DNA from: Candidatus Methanofastidiosia archaeon
Lineage (GTDB): Archaea; Methanobacteriota_B; Thermococci; Methanofastidiosales; NM3
Length of the DNA: 5,787 nt
NCBI GenBank assembly: GCA_020854925.1
Contig: JAHKLV010000026.1
Span: 1-5,787 of the forward strand
Reading direction: 5' to 3'
The first letter of the stretch is position 1, and the number at the start of each line of letters is the position of its first letter. Made by a program: the position numbers and the translations under genes. Below are positions 1-4,654 of the stretch, in pieces. Under the pieces are notes generated by a model. It was not told the origin of the DNA, searched no databases, and saw only the letters and a list, made by a program, of their open reading frames with translations.

Positions 1-222
1 GGCCTTGGGTACGCGTGTGCGCTCCTGGTGCGCGACGACGATGGAGGCTTTGACCTGGACGAGCTGCCCGATTCCTTCGACTGCCTCGTCGACCGGGGCG
101 CCTTTGGCATCGAACCGGGCGTCTACCTCGTGGGGGCCGACGCCCTCGATGTCGCCCATAAGGCCATCGCGCTCCACGGGGTTCTGGAAAGGGGTGACAC
201 CGCCGATGCTTGCGCTCTTTGA
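1..222 (+). CDS. C-terminal part of an unrecognised protein (5' end outside the window)
   Basis: A reading frame is open from the left edge (frame 1) to a TGA at 220-222, giving 73 residues of a C-terminus. It contains an acidic stretch (RDDDGGFDLDELPD), a segment GIEPGVYLVGADALDVAHKA that looks like strand-turn-helix, and ends TADACAL. G or C dominates the third codon positions, as in the neighbours. I do not recognise the family. The frame is preferred over an equally open minus-strand frame because the antiporter that follows has no visible promoter of its own. An upstream co-directional gene ending in a short overlap with the antiporter start (206-222) therefore makes sense as an operon. 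No signal peptide, membrane segment or catalytic motif can be judged from this fragment. Confidence is moderate for coding and nil for function. Confidence 0.55.
   Translation, partial: GLGYACALLVRDDDGGFDLDELPDSFDCLVDRGAFGIEPGVYLVGADALDVAHKAIALHGVLERGDTADACAL
193..197 (+). promoter_or_regulatory. Shine-Dalgarno GGTGA for the antiporter
   Basis: GGTGA lies 8 nt before the ATG at 206 and matches the archaeal anti-SD complement (GGAGGTGATC). It fixes the antiporter start at 206. The 67 codons upstream in the same frame are Ser/Pro/Thr-rich and do not resemble the family. The site lies inside the preceding gene, so translation of the two is probably coupled. Confidence 0.6.
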
Positions 223-1423
223 CATCGTGCTCATCCTCTTTGTCGCCAAGGTGGCCACCGAGGTCATCGGCCGCTTCGATGTCTCGCCCGTAGTCGCCGA
301 GCTTCTCACCGGCATCGTGCTCGGGCCCTTTATCCTTGGGGTCGTTCTCCCCTCCGAGCAGTTCGACATCCTGGCAGAGCTGGGCCTTCTCATGATGATG
401 CTCTATGTGGGGCTTACGAGCAAGATGTCTGACATCGCTGCCCACCGGAAGGCGGCGACCATCATCGGATCCCTTGGTGTCGTGGTGAGCTTTGCCATGG
501 GGGGCGCCGTGTGCTACGCCTTCGGATTCGGCCTCGTCCCTTCCTTGTTCCTTGGTATCCTTCTCTCAAACACCTCCATCGAGGTCGTCTCCGGCATCGT
601 CATCCGCGAGGAGACCCACGGGACCGGTTCACTCCTCGTTGCGTCCGCCCTGGCCGACGACTTCATTGCCATCTATCTTATCGGGCTTCTTTCTGCCATC
701 ACCACCACGGGAACGCCGGATATGGCAGAGATGGCCGTCATCACCGCCAAGATCCTCGCCTATCTTGCCGTCACACTCTACGTCTCGGAGAAGATCCTTG
801 TAAAGGACATCTTTCGCATCATCGGGAAACGGTACTTTCGAAGCGACTACAACATGCTTTCCATCATGTTCATCCTAACCTTCGCCTTCGCCATCCTTGC
901 CAACATCTTCGGCCTGCACGAGATCATCGGCGCCTATCTGGCGGGCCTGGTCATCGGGCGTCTGCGCGAGCGCCGCGACCCGCTTCTCAACGTCCGCATC
1001 ATCATAAACGAAAACATCGAGCATCTGGGCGTCTATCTCAAGTCCATCTTCATGCCGTTTTTCTTCATCCACATCGGCCTGAGCTTCAACCCCCTGGGAT
1101 CCCTCAACTGGGCCTTTATCGGGGCTGTCTCCATCGCCGCCTTTGCAGGCAAGATACTCGGGTGCGGTGCCGGGGCGCTGGCCGTCTCGCTCGGCCGCGC
1201 CAAGGCGGCGCTCGTGGGCATCGGGATGTGCGGGCGCGGGTCGCTTGAGCTCGCCATGGTGACCTACGGGTACACGAGCGGTGTCATCGGCGAGGATATT
1301 TTTTCTGTCATCGTCCTTGTCTCGCTGCTTACCATCGTGCTGACGCCCATCCTGTTCAAAATGGCACTCTCCCGCATGCCGGCCCCGGTGGTCTATCTGG
1401 AAGACGGGATTGATGCGTACTAA
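206..1423 (+). CDS. CPA2-family Na+/H+ antiporter (membrane)
   Basis: This 405-aa protein is hydrophobic throughout, with about 11-13 membrane segments, the usual length of the transport core of the cation:proton antiporter-2 (CPA2) family. These proteins exchange Na+ (or K+) for H+ across the cytoplasmic membrane. Visible family marks are TGIVLGPFILG near residues 35-45, the discontinuous-helix segment SNTSIEVVSG near 121-130, the paired aspartates ADD (D151-D152) at the ion site, PFFFIHIGLSFN near 284-295, a lysine in AGKILG (K316), and GRGSLELA near 343-350. In characterised members such as NapA, the Asp-Asp pair plus this lysine goes with electrogenic exchange, so I infer the same here. 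There is no C-terminal TrkA-N or other regulatory domain; the protein stops shortly after the last helix with VVYLEDGIDAY. The start at 206 has a GGTGA SD. It is downstream of, and overlaps by 17 nt, an unknown gene, and is convergent with nreA. Substrate ion is not determinable from sequence. Confidence 0.9.
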   Translation: MLALFDIVLILFVAKVATEVIGRFDVSPVVAELLTGIVLGPFILGVVLPSEQFDILAELGLLMMMLYVGLTSKMSDIAAHRKAATIIGSLGVVVSFAMGGAVCYAFGFGLVPSLFLGILLSNTSIEVVSGIVIREETHGTGSLLVASALADDFIAIYLIGLLSAITTTGTPDMAEMAVITAKILAYLAVTLYVSEKILVKDIFRIIGKRYFRSDYNMLSIMFILTFAFAILANIFGLHEIIGAYLAGLVIGRLRERRDPLLNVRIIINENIEHLGVYLKSIFMPFFFIHIGLSFNPLGSLNWAFIGAVSIAAFAGKILGCGAGALAVSLGRAKAALVGIGMCGRGSLELAMVTYGYTSGVIGEDIFSVIVLVSLLTIVLTPILFKMALSRMPAPVVYLEDGIDAY

Positions 1424-1429
1424 GAATTG

Positions 1430-2644
1430 CTAGAACCAGGCGGTAAGCCGTCCCTGTTGGAGGATCATGGACGTCGCCCCGAGTGAGCGCACTCCGAGCC
1501 CCGCCGCCGAGGCGAGAGCCTCCAGCGCCTCGTCCTCTGTGGCGTACGTCCCGATGCGCCGGGCTCCCGCCACCGCACGGTAGATGGCCGACGAACCAAG
1601 GGGTGTCGATGCGCCGGGTTGCGAAGCCCGCACGACAAGCGCCGCCGCCTGCCGGTGCTCCCGTTCCAGAAGCTCGGTGATACCCAGGCGCGTAGAAAAG
1701 TACGACCCCCCTTCCCGCAGGGCGAGGTCGGAGGCGCCACGGTACGTCTCGTGCTCGTGCACGGTGATGGCATCCCGTTCGCCGAGGGTCCAGACGGTGT
1801 TGGGCGCCCACGTCTCTATGAGCTCGAACTCCCACGGCCGGGACAAGAGCAGGATGAAGAACGGGTCGCCGAGGGCGTCGGCGGCATAAAGTGCCGGCTC
1901 GCCGAGGACGTCCCATCCCTTGATGTGGTGCAAGGCCGCGCGCGAACAGATGTCGTACACCGTGGCCTGCGCCCAGCGCGTGGGGATCTGCCAGGGCGGG
2001 GCCCCGAACATACCCAGCGCATGGAGCCGTGAGAGATAGTCGGGGTCAAGGCCGGCAGCCCTCCCCTCGGTGATGACCGGTTCGGGGGATTCCTCCCGGC
2101 CCAAAAGCGGCTTGACCGCGGCGGGCACATGCACCGGCCCTTCGATCTCTATCCGGGCATAGGTCCCCGGATGCATTCTCGGTACGCTTGCGGCGCTGAA
2201 GGCGGCCATGTCTGCCGGGCCTGTTTCCCAGGTGATGCGCACGGACACCGGGCGGTCGCTCAGGGCGAGGTCGTTTAAGGCCAGGCTCCCCGCGCCCCGG
2301 GTGCCTGCGGTGGCGTAGCCCGACGTGCGGAGCCGGGCAAAGGCCTCGTCCCGCGTGGCAGACCCGCCAAGACCCTGTTCGCCAAGCACGACGCCCGCCG
2401 GTTCCTGGGGAAAGCCGGCGGTGCCGAGATGGATGTCAAGCGCCCGTGTAACGGTTTCGTGAGAAAAGGACGGACGGTTCCGGAAGGTCACGGATAGCGA
2501 TGAGAGGATGGGGCACTGCTGCTGCCCGCAAAAGCGCCGCCCCTTGCACACGACGCACGTTGCCGCCGCCGTCCCGGGCGGCGCCCTGCCTCCGGCGTGG
2601 ACGATGGCCGTCCCGTTGGATTCAATGACGTAGTCTGCAGGCAT
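1430..2644 (-). CDS. nreA: Archaeal DNA repair protein NreA
   Basis: This 404-aa protein reads as NreA, an archaea-specific cytosolic repair factor. In Haloferax it acts with the UvrABC pathway against mitomycin C damage and depends on PCNA binding. Near the N-terminus is a four-cysteine zinc motif, C30-x2-C33-x5-C39-x4-C44-P (CVVCKGRRFCGQQQCP). The protein ends with a textbook PCNA-interacting peptide, Q397-G-R-L400-T-A-W403-F404, exactly at the C-terminus. The body carries family-like segments such as GPVHVPAAVKPLLG (about 200-213), FGAPPWQIPTRWAQATVYD (about 237-255), RPWEFELIETWAPNTVWTLG (about 290-310) and TRLGITELLEREHRQAAALVVR (about 335-357). I chose ATG 2644 because GGTGAT sits just upstream and MPADYVIES begins a sensible N-terminus. 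The ATG at 2731 would add 29 unlikely residues and lies upstream of the likely transcription start. The gene is divergent from an operon ending in the AP endonuclease nfo, which fits a repair role. Its stop (TAG) lies 6 nt from the antiporter stop. Confidence 0.93.
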   Translation of the reverse strand: MPADYVIESNGTAIVHAGGRAPPGTAAATCVVCKGRRFCGQQQCPILSSLSVTFRNRPSFSHETVTRALDIHLGTAGFPQEPAGVVLGEQGLGGSATRDEAFARLRTSGYATAGTRGAGSLALNDLALSDRPVSVRITWETGPADMAAFSAASVPRMHPGTYARIEIEGPVHVPAAVKPLLGREESPEPVITEGRAAGLDPDYLSRLHALGMFGAPPWQIPTRWAQATVYDICSRAALHHIKGWDVLGEPALYAADALGDPFFILLLSRPWEFELIETWAPNTVWTLGERDAITVHEHETYRGASDLALREGGSYFSTRLGITELLEREHRQAAALVVRASQPGASTPLGSSAIYRAVAGARRIGTYATEDEALEALASAAGLGVRSLGATSMILQQGRLTAWF

Positions 2645-2647
2645 CTC

Positions 2648-2653
2648 ATCACC
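2648..2653 (-). promoter_or_regulatory. Shine-Dalgarno GGTGAT for nreA
   Basis: On the minus strand GGTGAT precedes the ATG at 2644 by three bases. It pairs with the 3' half of the archaeal anti-SD, so the effective spacing is normal. It decides the nreA start in favour of 2644. Confidence 0.6.
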
Positions 2654-2663
2654 GTGGCTTCTT

Positions 2664-2678
2664 GGGCGCGTCGCGCCC
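2664..2678. repeat. Perfect 15-bp palindrome in the nreA leader region
   Basis: GGGCGCG-T-CGCGCCC is a perfect inverted repeat of 7+1+7. It lies between the predicted nreA transcription start (about 2685) and the nreA SD (2648-2653), so in RNA it would form a GC hairpin at the very 5' end of the leader. As DNA it would be a symmetric protein site just downstream of the start point. The symmetry is seen directly; either role is inference. No second copy was noticed in the window. Confidence 0.5.
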
Positions 2679-2707
2679 GTGCATTCTGGTACTTCTTGCC
2701 GCAGTGA

Positions 2708-2715
2708 TATAATAA
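2708..2715 (-). promoter_or_regulatory. TATA box for nreA
   Basis: On the minus strand the sequence reads ACCTTATTATATCA, an AT-rich island in very GC-rich surroundings, with an A-rich BRE-like ACAAACC just upstream. Archaeal transcription starts about 25 bp downstream of the box centre, which places the start near 2685 and gives a leader of about 40 nt that contains the palindrome and SD. The box also reads TATAATAA on the plus strand, so use in the other direction cannot be excluded. Confidence 0.55.
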
Positions 2716-2733
2716 GGTTTGTCATGCCCATGG

Positions 2734-2747
2734 GAAAGGTTCATATA
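2734..2747 (+). promoter_or_regulatory. BRE/TATA promoter for the 166-aa gene and nfo
   Basis: GAAAGGTTCATATA combines a purine-rich BRE-like element with a TATA-like CATATA at 2742-2747. The usual archaeal spacing of about 26 bp puts the transcription start at about 2770-2771, on or next to the ATG at 2770. No SD precedes that ATG, so a leaderless mRNA is the simplest reading. The alternative is the AT-rich box at 2708-2715 used rightward, with a 35-nt leader lacking an SD. Confidence 0.4.
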
Positions 2748-2769
2748 GCCGGGCGCCCTTTGAAAAAGC

Positions 2770-3270
2770 ATGGGCACCGTAAAGAAAATGACGTTCAAGA
2801 AGCATGACATCTGCCTTATGATAGCCGCCGTGGTGAGGGACAGCGGCGCGCTTGACTTCATCACCGTGCGGAACAAGACAAAGTGGGGGCACGCCTTCCA
2901 AAGGGATGAGGAGGACAAGGCCGTGGAGGTGACCCTCCTCTTTGAGCGCCTTTACATCGCGAATCACATCGCCCGTCACTACGACGAGCGCCATGGCATC
3001 GACAGCGCCACCACCGGCGTGGACTCGGGGTCGGCAGACTTTTCCGTTCCGCTCTTTTCCATCAGGGACCTGCTCTCAAGCAAGGAATGGCGCCAGCTCG
3101 AGGACCTTGAGCTTCTCGAGATGCTCGTGCGCCTGCGGGAAAGCGTTTTTTCTCCCACAGGCGTCATCTGTCTGGCATCAGACGCAGACCTTCGGCAGCT
3201 TGAGCTCCTCCTCCTCTACTACTATGACAAGGTCCTCCTCACCACCCTGGGCGGGGAGGGTCGTCCATAA
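2770..3270 (+). CDS. Uncharacterised 166-aa protein, coupled to nfo
   Basis: I do not recognise this protein. It is soluble, strongly charged and apparently mostly helical: likely helices near residues 10-24, 51-72 (EDKAVEVTLLFERLYIANHIARHYDERHG), 96-126 (FSIRDLLSSKEWRQLEDLELLEMLVRLRE) and 137-157 (DADLRQLELLLLYYYDKVLL), with a Gly/Ser/Thr-rich linker around 80-90. There are no cysteine pairs, Walker motifs, membrane segments or obvious catalytic triads. GC-rich third positions and a coherent hydrophobic pattern support real coding. The start may be ATG 2770 or ATG 2788 (MTFKKHDIC). Neither has an SD, and 2770 fits a leaderless start from the box at 2742-2747. The TAA stop overlaps the nfo start, and the last codons (GGEGRP) contain the nfo SD, so the two are translationally coupled. 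Lying between nreA and nfo, it may be a repair accessory, but that is guilt by association only. Confidence 0.75.
   Translation: MGTVKKMTFKKHDICLMIAAVVRDSGALDFITVRNKTKWGHAFQRDEEDKAVEVTLLFERLYIANHIARHYDERHGIDSATTGVDSGSADFSVPLFSIRDLLSSKEWRQLEDLELLEMLVRLRESVFSPTGVICLASDADLRQLELLLLYYYDKVLLTTLGGEGRP
3255..3259 (+). promoter_or_regulatory. Shine-Dalgarno GGAGG for nfo
   Basis: GGAGG, inside a GGGGAGGG run, ends 7 nt before the ATA at 3267. This is ideal spacing for initiation there, but it is far from the next canonical start, GTG 3315. It is the main local evidence for where nfo translation begins. Confidence 0.6.
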
Positions 3271-4121
3271 GCGAGCGCCGTCTCCTCGGCGCCCACGTCT
3301 CCATAGCAGGCGGGGTGGGCAACGCCCCGCTGCGCCAGGAGGAGATAGGCGGAACGTGTGGCCAGATATTCGTGTCCTCTCCCCGCTCCTGGGCGGTGCC
3401 GACGCCCGCGCCCACAGAAGTGGCGCGATTCAGGAACATGCGGGCCGAGCTCGGCCAGGGCCCTTACGCGGTCCATGTAACATACCTTGTCAATCTCGCC
3501 GCTTCCTCCCTGGAGGTGCGCAAGCGTTCCCTTTCGGCGCTCCAGGCTGAGATGGATGCCGCCGCTGCCTACGGCGCCGAGTACGTCGTCCTTCATCCTG
3601 GCGCCGCAACGGGCGCCGCCTCGCGCGAAGTGGGCATGCAGGCTATTGTCTCCGGCATCGACGCCCTTTCCATCCCCCGCGACACCATGCTTCTTTTGGA
3701 AACAATGTCGGGAAAGGGCACCACCATCGGGACGACCGCGGAGGAACTGGGGGCACTGATCGATGCCGCCGCGGCTGCACCCGGCACACTGGGGGTCTGC
3801 CTAGACACCTGCCATGCCTATTGTGCAGGATATCCGCTCCACACGGCCGACGGTCTTTCTGAAATGCTCGACTCCTTTGAGGATGCGGTGGGCCTGGAAG
3901 CGGTCCGTCTCGTGCACTGTAACGATTCAAAACACCCGTTCCTGAGCGGCAGGGACGAGCATGCGCATATCGGCTGGGGGCATATCGGTGCCGATGCCTT
4001 CAGACGCATCGTCAACGAGCCGCGGTTGCGTCGCAGGCCCTTCGTCCTCGAGACGCCGGTGGAGGACGGGTACGGCCATGCGGAGGACATCTCCTTTGTC
4101 CGCTCGCTCTATGATGACTGA
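3267..4121 (+). CDS. nfo: Endonuclease IV (AP endonuclease), apparent AUA start
   Basis: Endonuclease IV cleaves DNA 5' of abasic sites in base excision repair, using three zinc ions in a TIM barrel. Counted from ATA 3267 the protein is 284 aa (E. coli Nfo is 285). All nine metal ligands are visible: H70 (VHVTYLVNL), H110 (LHPG), E145 (LLETMSGKGTTIG), D180 and H183 (CLDTCHAYCAGY), H217 (HCND), D230 and H232 (RDEHAHIG) and E262 (LETPVEDGYG). They match the E. coli ligands (69, 109, 145, 179, 182, 216, 229, 231, 261) within one residue. The first strand, LLGAHVSIAGGVGNAP, is also present, but no ATG, GTG or TTG lies between it and the in-frame stop at 3225-3227. ATA 3267 overlaps the upstream TAA as ATAA, behind a GGAGG. 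GTG 3315 is canonical but would delete the first strand. The frame is certain; the start is not. The gene is translationally coupled to the 166-aa gene and lies opposite the repair gene nreA. Confidence 0.92.
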   Translation: MSERRLLGAHVSIAGGVGNAPLRQEEIGGTCGQIFVSSPRSWAVPTPAPTEVARFRNMRAELGQGPYAVHVTYLVNLAASSLEVRKRSLSALQAEMDAAAAYGAEYVVLHPGAATGAASREVGMQAIVSGIDALSIPRDTMLLLETMSGKGTTIGTTAEELGALIDAAAAAPGTLGVCLDTCHAYCAGYPLHTADGLSEMLDSFEDAVGLEAVRLVHCNDSKHPFLSGRDEHAHIGWGHIGADAFRRIVNEPRLRRRPFVLETPVEDGYGHAEDISFVRSLYDD

Positions 4122-4134
4122 GTACTCCCTGCCG

Positions 4135-4227
4135 TCAGCGCGCGCGCTTCGAACGCTGCCTCCGGCTGAGAACAAAGAGCATTGCTGAGAATCCGAACAG
4201 GATGAGACCAATCTGTTCAATTGACAT
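4135..4227 (-). CDS. Putative 30-aa single-helix membrane protein
   Basis: The minus strand from ATG 4227 to TGA 4135-4137 encodes MSIEQIGLILFGFSAMLFVL followed by SRRQRSKRAR. Residues 6-21 form one short hydrophobic helix, and residues 22-30 carry six Arg/Lys, so the expected topology is N-out/C-in by the positive-inside rule. A TATA element at 4250-4255 is about 26 bp from the ATG, which fits a leaderless transcript; no convincing SD is present. It lies between the rpsJ terminator and the 3' end of nfo, with only 13 bp to the nfo stop, and accounts for most of an otherwise empty 186-bp gap. I know no named family for it. The case rests on promoter position plus the membrane-protein pattern, and chance remains possible for so short an ORF. 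Confidence 0.5.
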   Translation of the reverse strand: MSIEQIGLILFGFSAMLFVLSRRQRSKRAR

Positions 4228-4249
4228 GCCTTATCCTGGCTGTCATCCC

Positions 4250-4255
4250 TTATAA
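4250..4255 (-). promoter_or_regulatory. TATA box for the small membrane ORF
   Basis: The minus strand reads ACCATTATAAGGG with TTATAA at 4255-4250. With standard archaeal spacing the start point falls at about 4226-4227, on the small ORF's ATG. The element lies just beyond the rpsJ terminator tract, so it would restart transcription on the same strand. Confidence 0.45.
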
Positions 4256-4280
4256 TGGTTGTTCCATACGCTGGATGGAG

Positions 4281-4317
4281 AAAAGAAAAGAAGGGAAAAG
4301 ATCGCGGTTACGCGATC
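4281..4317 (-). terminator. Hairpin plus pyrimidine-tract terminator of the str operon
   Basis: On the minus strand GATCGCG-TAAC-CGCGATC forms a perfect 7-bp stem with a 4-nt loop (4317-4300). It is followed immediately by a 19-nt U/C-only run with several UUUU blocks (4299-4281). The rpsJ stop codon UAA is in the loop, so a ribosome finishing rpsJ would cover the hairpin. Archaeal termination mainly needs the U-rich tract; the stem may instead protect the mRNA 3' end. Confidence 0.7.
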
Positions 4318-4616
4318 AGTTCGATTTCGATGCTGACGCCTTCAGGTACGCGGACGCGCATGACCTGCTTCATGGCGCGTTCCTCTGCGTCCACTTCGAT
4401 GAGTCTCTTGTGAATCCTCATCTCCCACCGGTCCCATGTGGCGGTCCCTTCACCGTCTGGCGACTTTCTGACCGGCACCTTGAGCTTTTTGGTGGGAAGC
4501 GGGATGGGGCCGGCCATGTTGACGCCGGTCCGCTCTGCGATTTTCTTCACCTGGTCGCAGACTTCATCGAGCTTTGTAGGCTGAGTTCCTGCCAATCTGA
4601 TTCTTGCCCGTTGCAC
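4308..4616 (-). CDS. rpsJ: 30S ribosomal protein S10 (archaeal)
   Basis: This 102-aa protein matches archaeal S10 (uS10) along its whole length: QRARIRLAGTQPTKLDEVCDQVKKIAERTG, then the hallmark GPIPLPTKK near residues 37-45, KSPDGEGTATWDRWEMRIHKRLI near 52-74, and a C-terminal VPEGVSIEIELIA. S10 lies in the 30S head and contacts 16S rRNA and S3/S14. I start it at GTG 4616, because a near-perfect SD (GGAGGCGATC) ends three bases before it. A TTG at 4631 would overlap that SD and add five residues not typical of the family. It follows tuf by 37 nt on the same strand, the standard archaeal str-operon end (…S7, EF-2, EF-1alpha, S10), and it closes the operon with the terminator that begins in its last codons. 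Confidence 0.97.
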   Translation of the reverse strand: MQRARIRLAGTQPTKLDEVCDQVKKIAERTGVNMAGPIPLPTKKLKVPVRKSPDGEGTATWDRWEMRIHKRLIEVDAEERAMKQVMRVRVPEGVSIEIELIA

Positions 4617-4619
4617 TGC

Positions 4620-4629
4620 GATCGCCTCC
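4620..4629 (-). promoter_or_regulatory. Strong Shine-Dalgarno for rpsJ
   Basis: GGAGGCGATC matches 9 of 10 bases of the full archaeal SD (GGAGGTGATC) and decides the GTG start at 4616. Such a long match suggests strong independent re-initiation of S10 translation behind tuf. Confidence 0.75.
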
Positions 4630-4634
4630 AATCA

Positions 4635-4648
4635 TTCCCAAAAGGGAA
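4635..4648 (-). other. Small hairpin in the tuf-rpsJ spacer
   Basis: TTCCC-TTTT-GGGAA is a perfect 5-bp stem with a 4-nt loop on the minus strand. It lies between the tuf stop (4655-4657) and the rpsJ SD (4620-4629). It is not followed by a U tract, so it is unlikely to terminate. It could be an mRNA processing or stability element, or chance. Confidence 0.3.
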
Positions 4649-4654
4649 GGGGGT

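Noticed and set aside
5..205. N-terminal extension of the antiporter from an upstream GTG
   Set aside because: The 67 residues are Ser/Thr/Pro/Trp-rich and unlike the family, and lie out of frame over the preceding gene. ATG 206 has an SD and begins directly with the first membrane helix.
1..230. Open minus-strand frame beginning MSKSASIGGVTPFQNPVERD and running off the left edge
   Set aside because: It is protein-like and GC-rich at third positions, but it would overlap the antiporter start head to head with no room for either promoter. It is more likely the antisense shadow of the plus-strand gene end. Extending the sequence leftward would settle it.
511..1248. Long plus-strand frame inside the antiporter, rich in His and Arg
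   Set aside because: It is a frame-shifted shadow typical of GC-rich genes. The hydrophobic antiporter frame explains the region completely.
2645..2731. nreA start at ATG 2731
   Set aside because: It would add 29 residues unlike the family, cross the TATA box and place the start upstream of the predicted transcription start. ATG 2644 has a GGTGAT SD.
3206..3240. CTC/TAC triplet repetition near the end of the 166-aa gene
   Set aside because: It simply encodes LLLLYYYDKVLL in a helix. It is too short and imperfect to call a repeat element.
3315..3317. GTG 3315 as the nfo start
   Set aside because: It is a legal start codon, but it removes the conserved first beta strand and is 55 nt from the SD. 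Listed as the alternative to AUA 3267, not preferred.
4136..4160. GCGCGCGC run with CAGCG/CGCTG inverted repeat downstream of nfo
   Set aside because: The stem is only 5 bp with a 13-nt loop and no T tract follows on the plus strand, so it does not support an nfo terminator.
4617..4631. rpsJ start at TTG 4631
   Set aside because: This TTG overlaps the GGAGGCGATC SD itself. GTG 4616 follows that SD properly and gives the usual archaeal S10 N-terminus.
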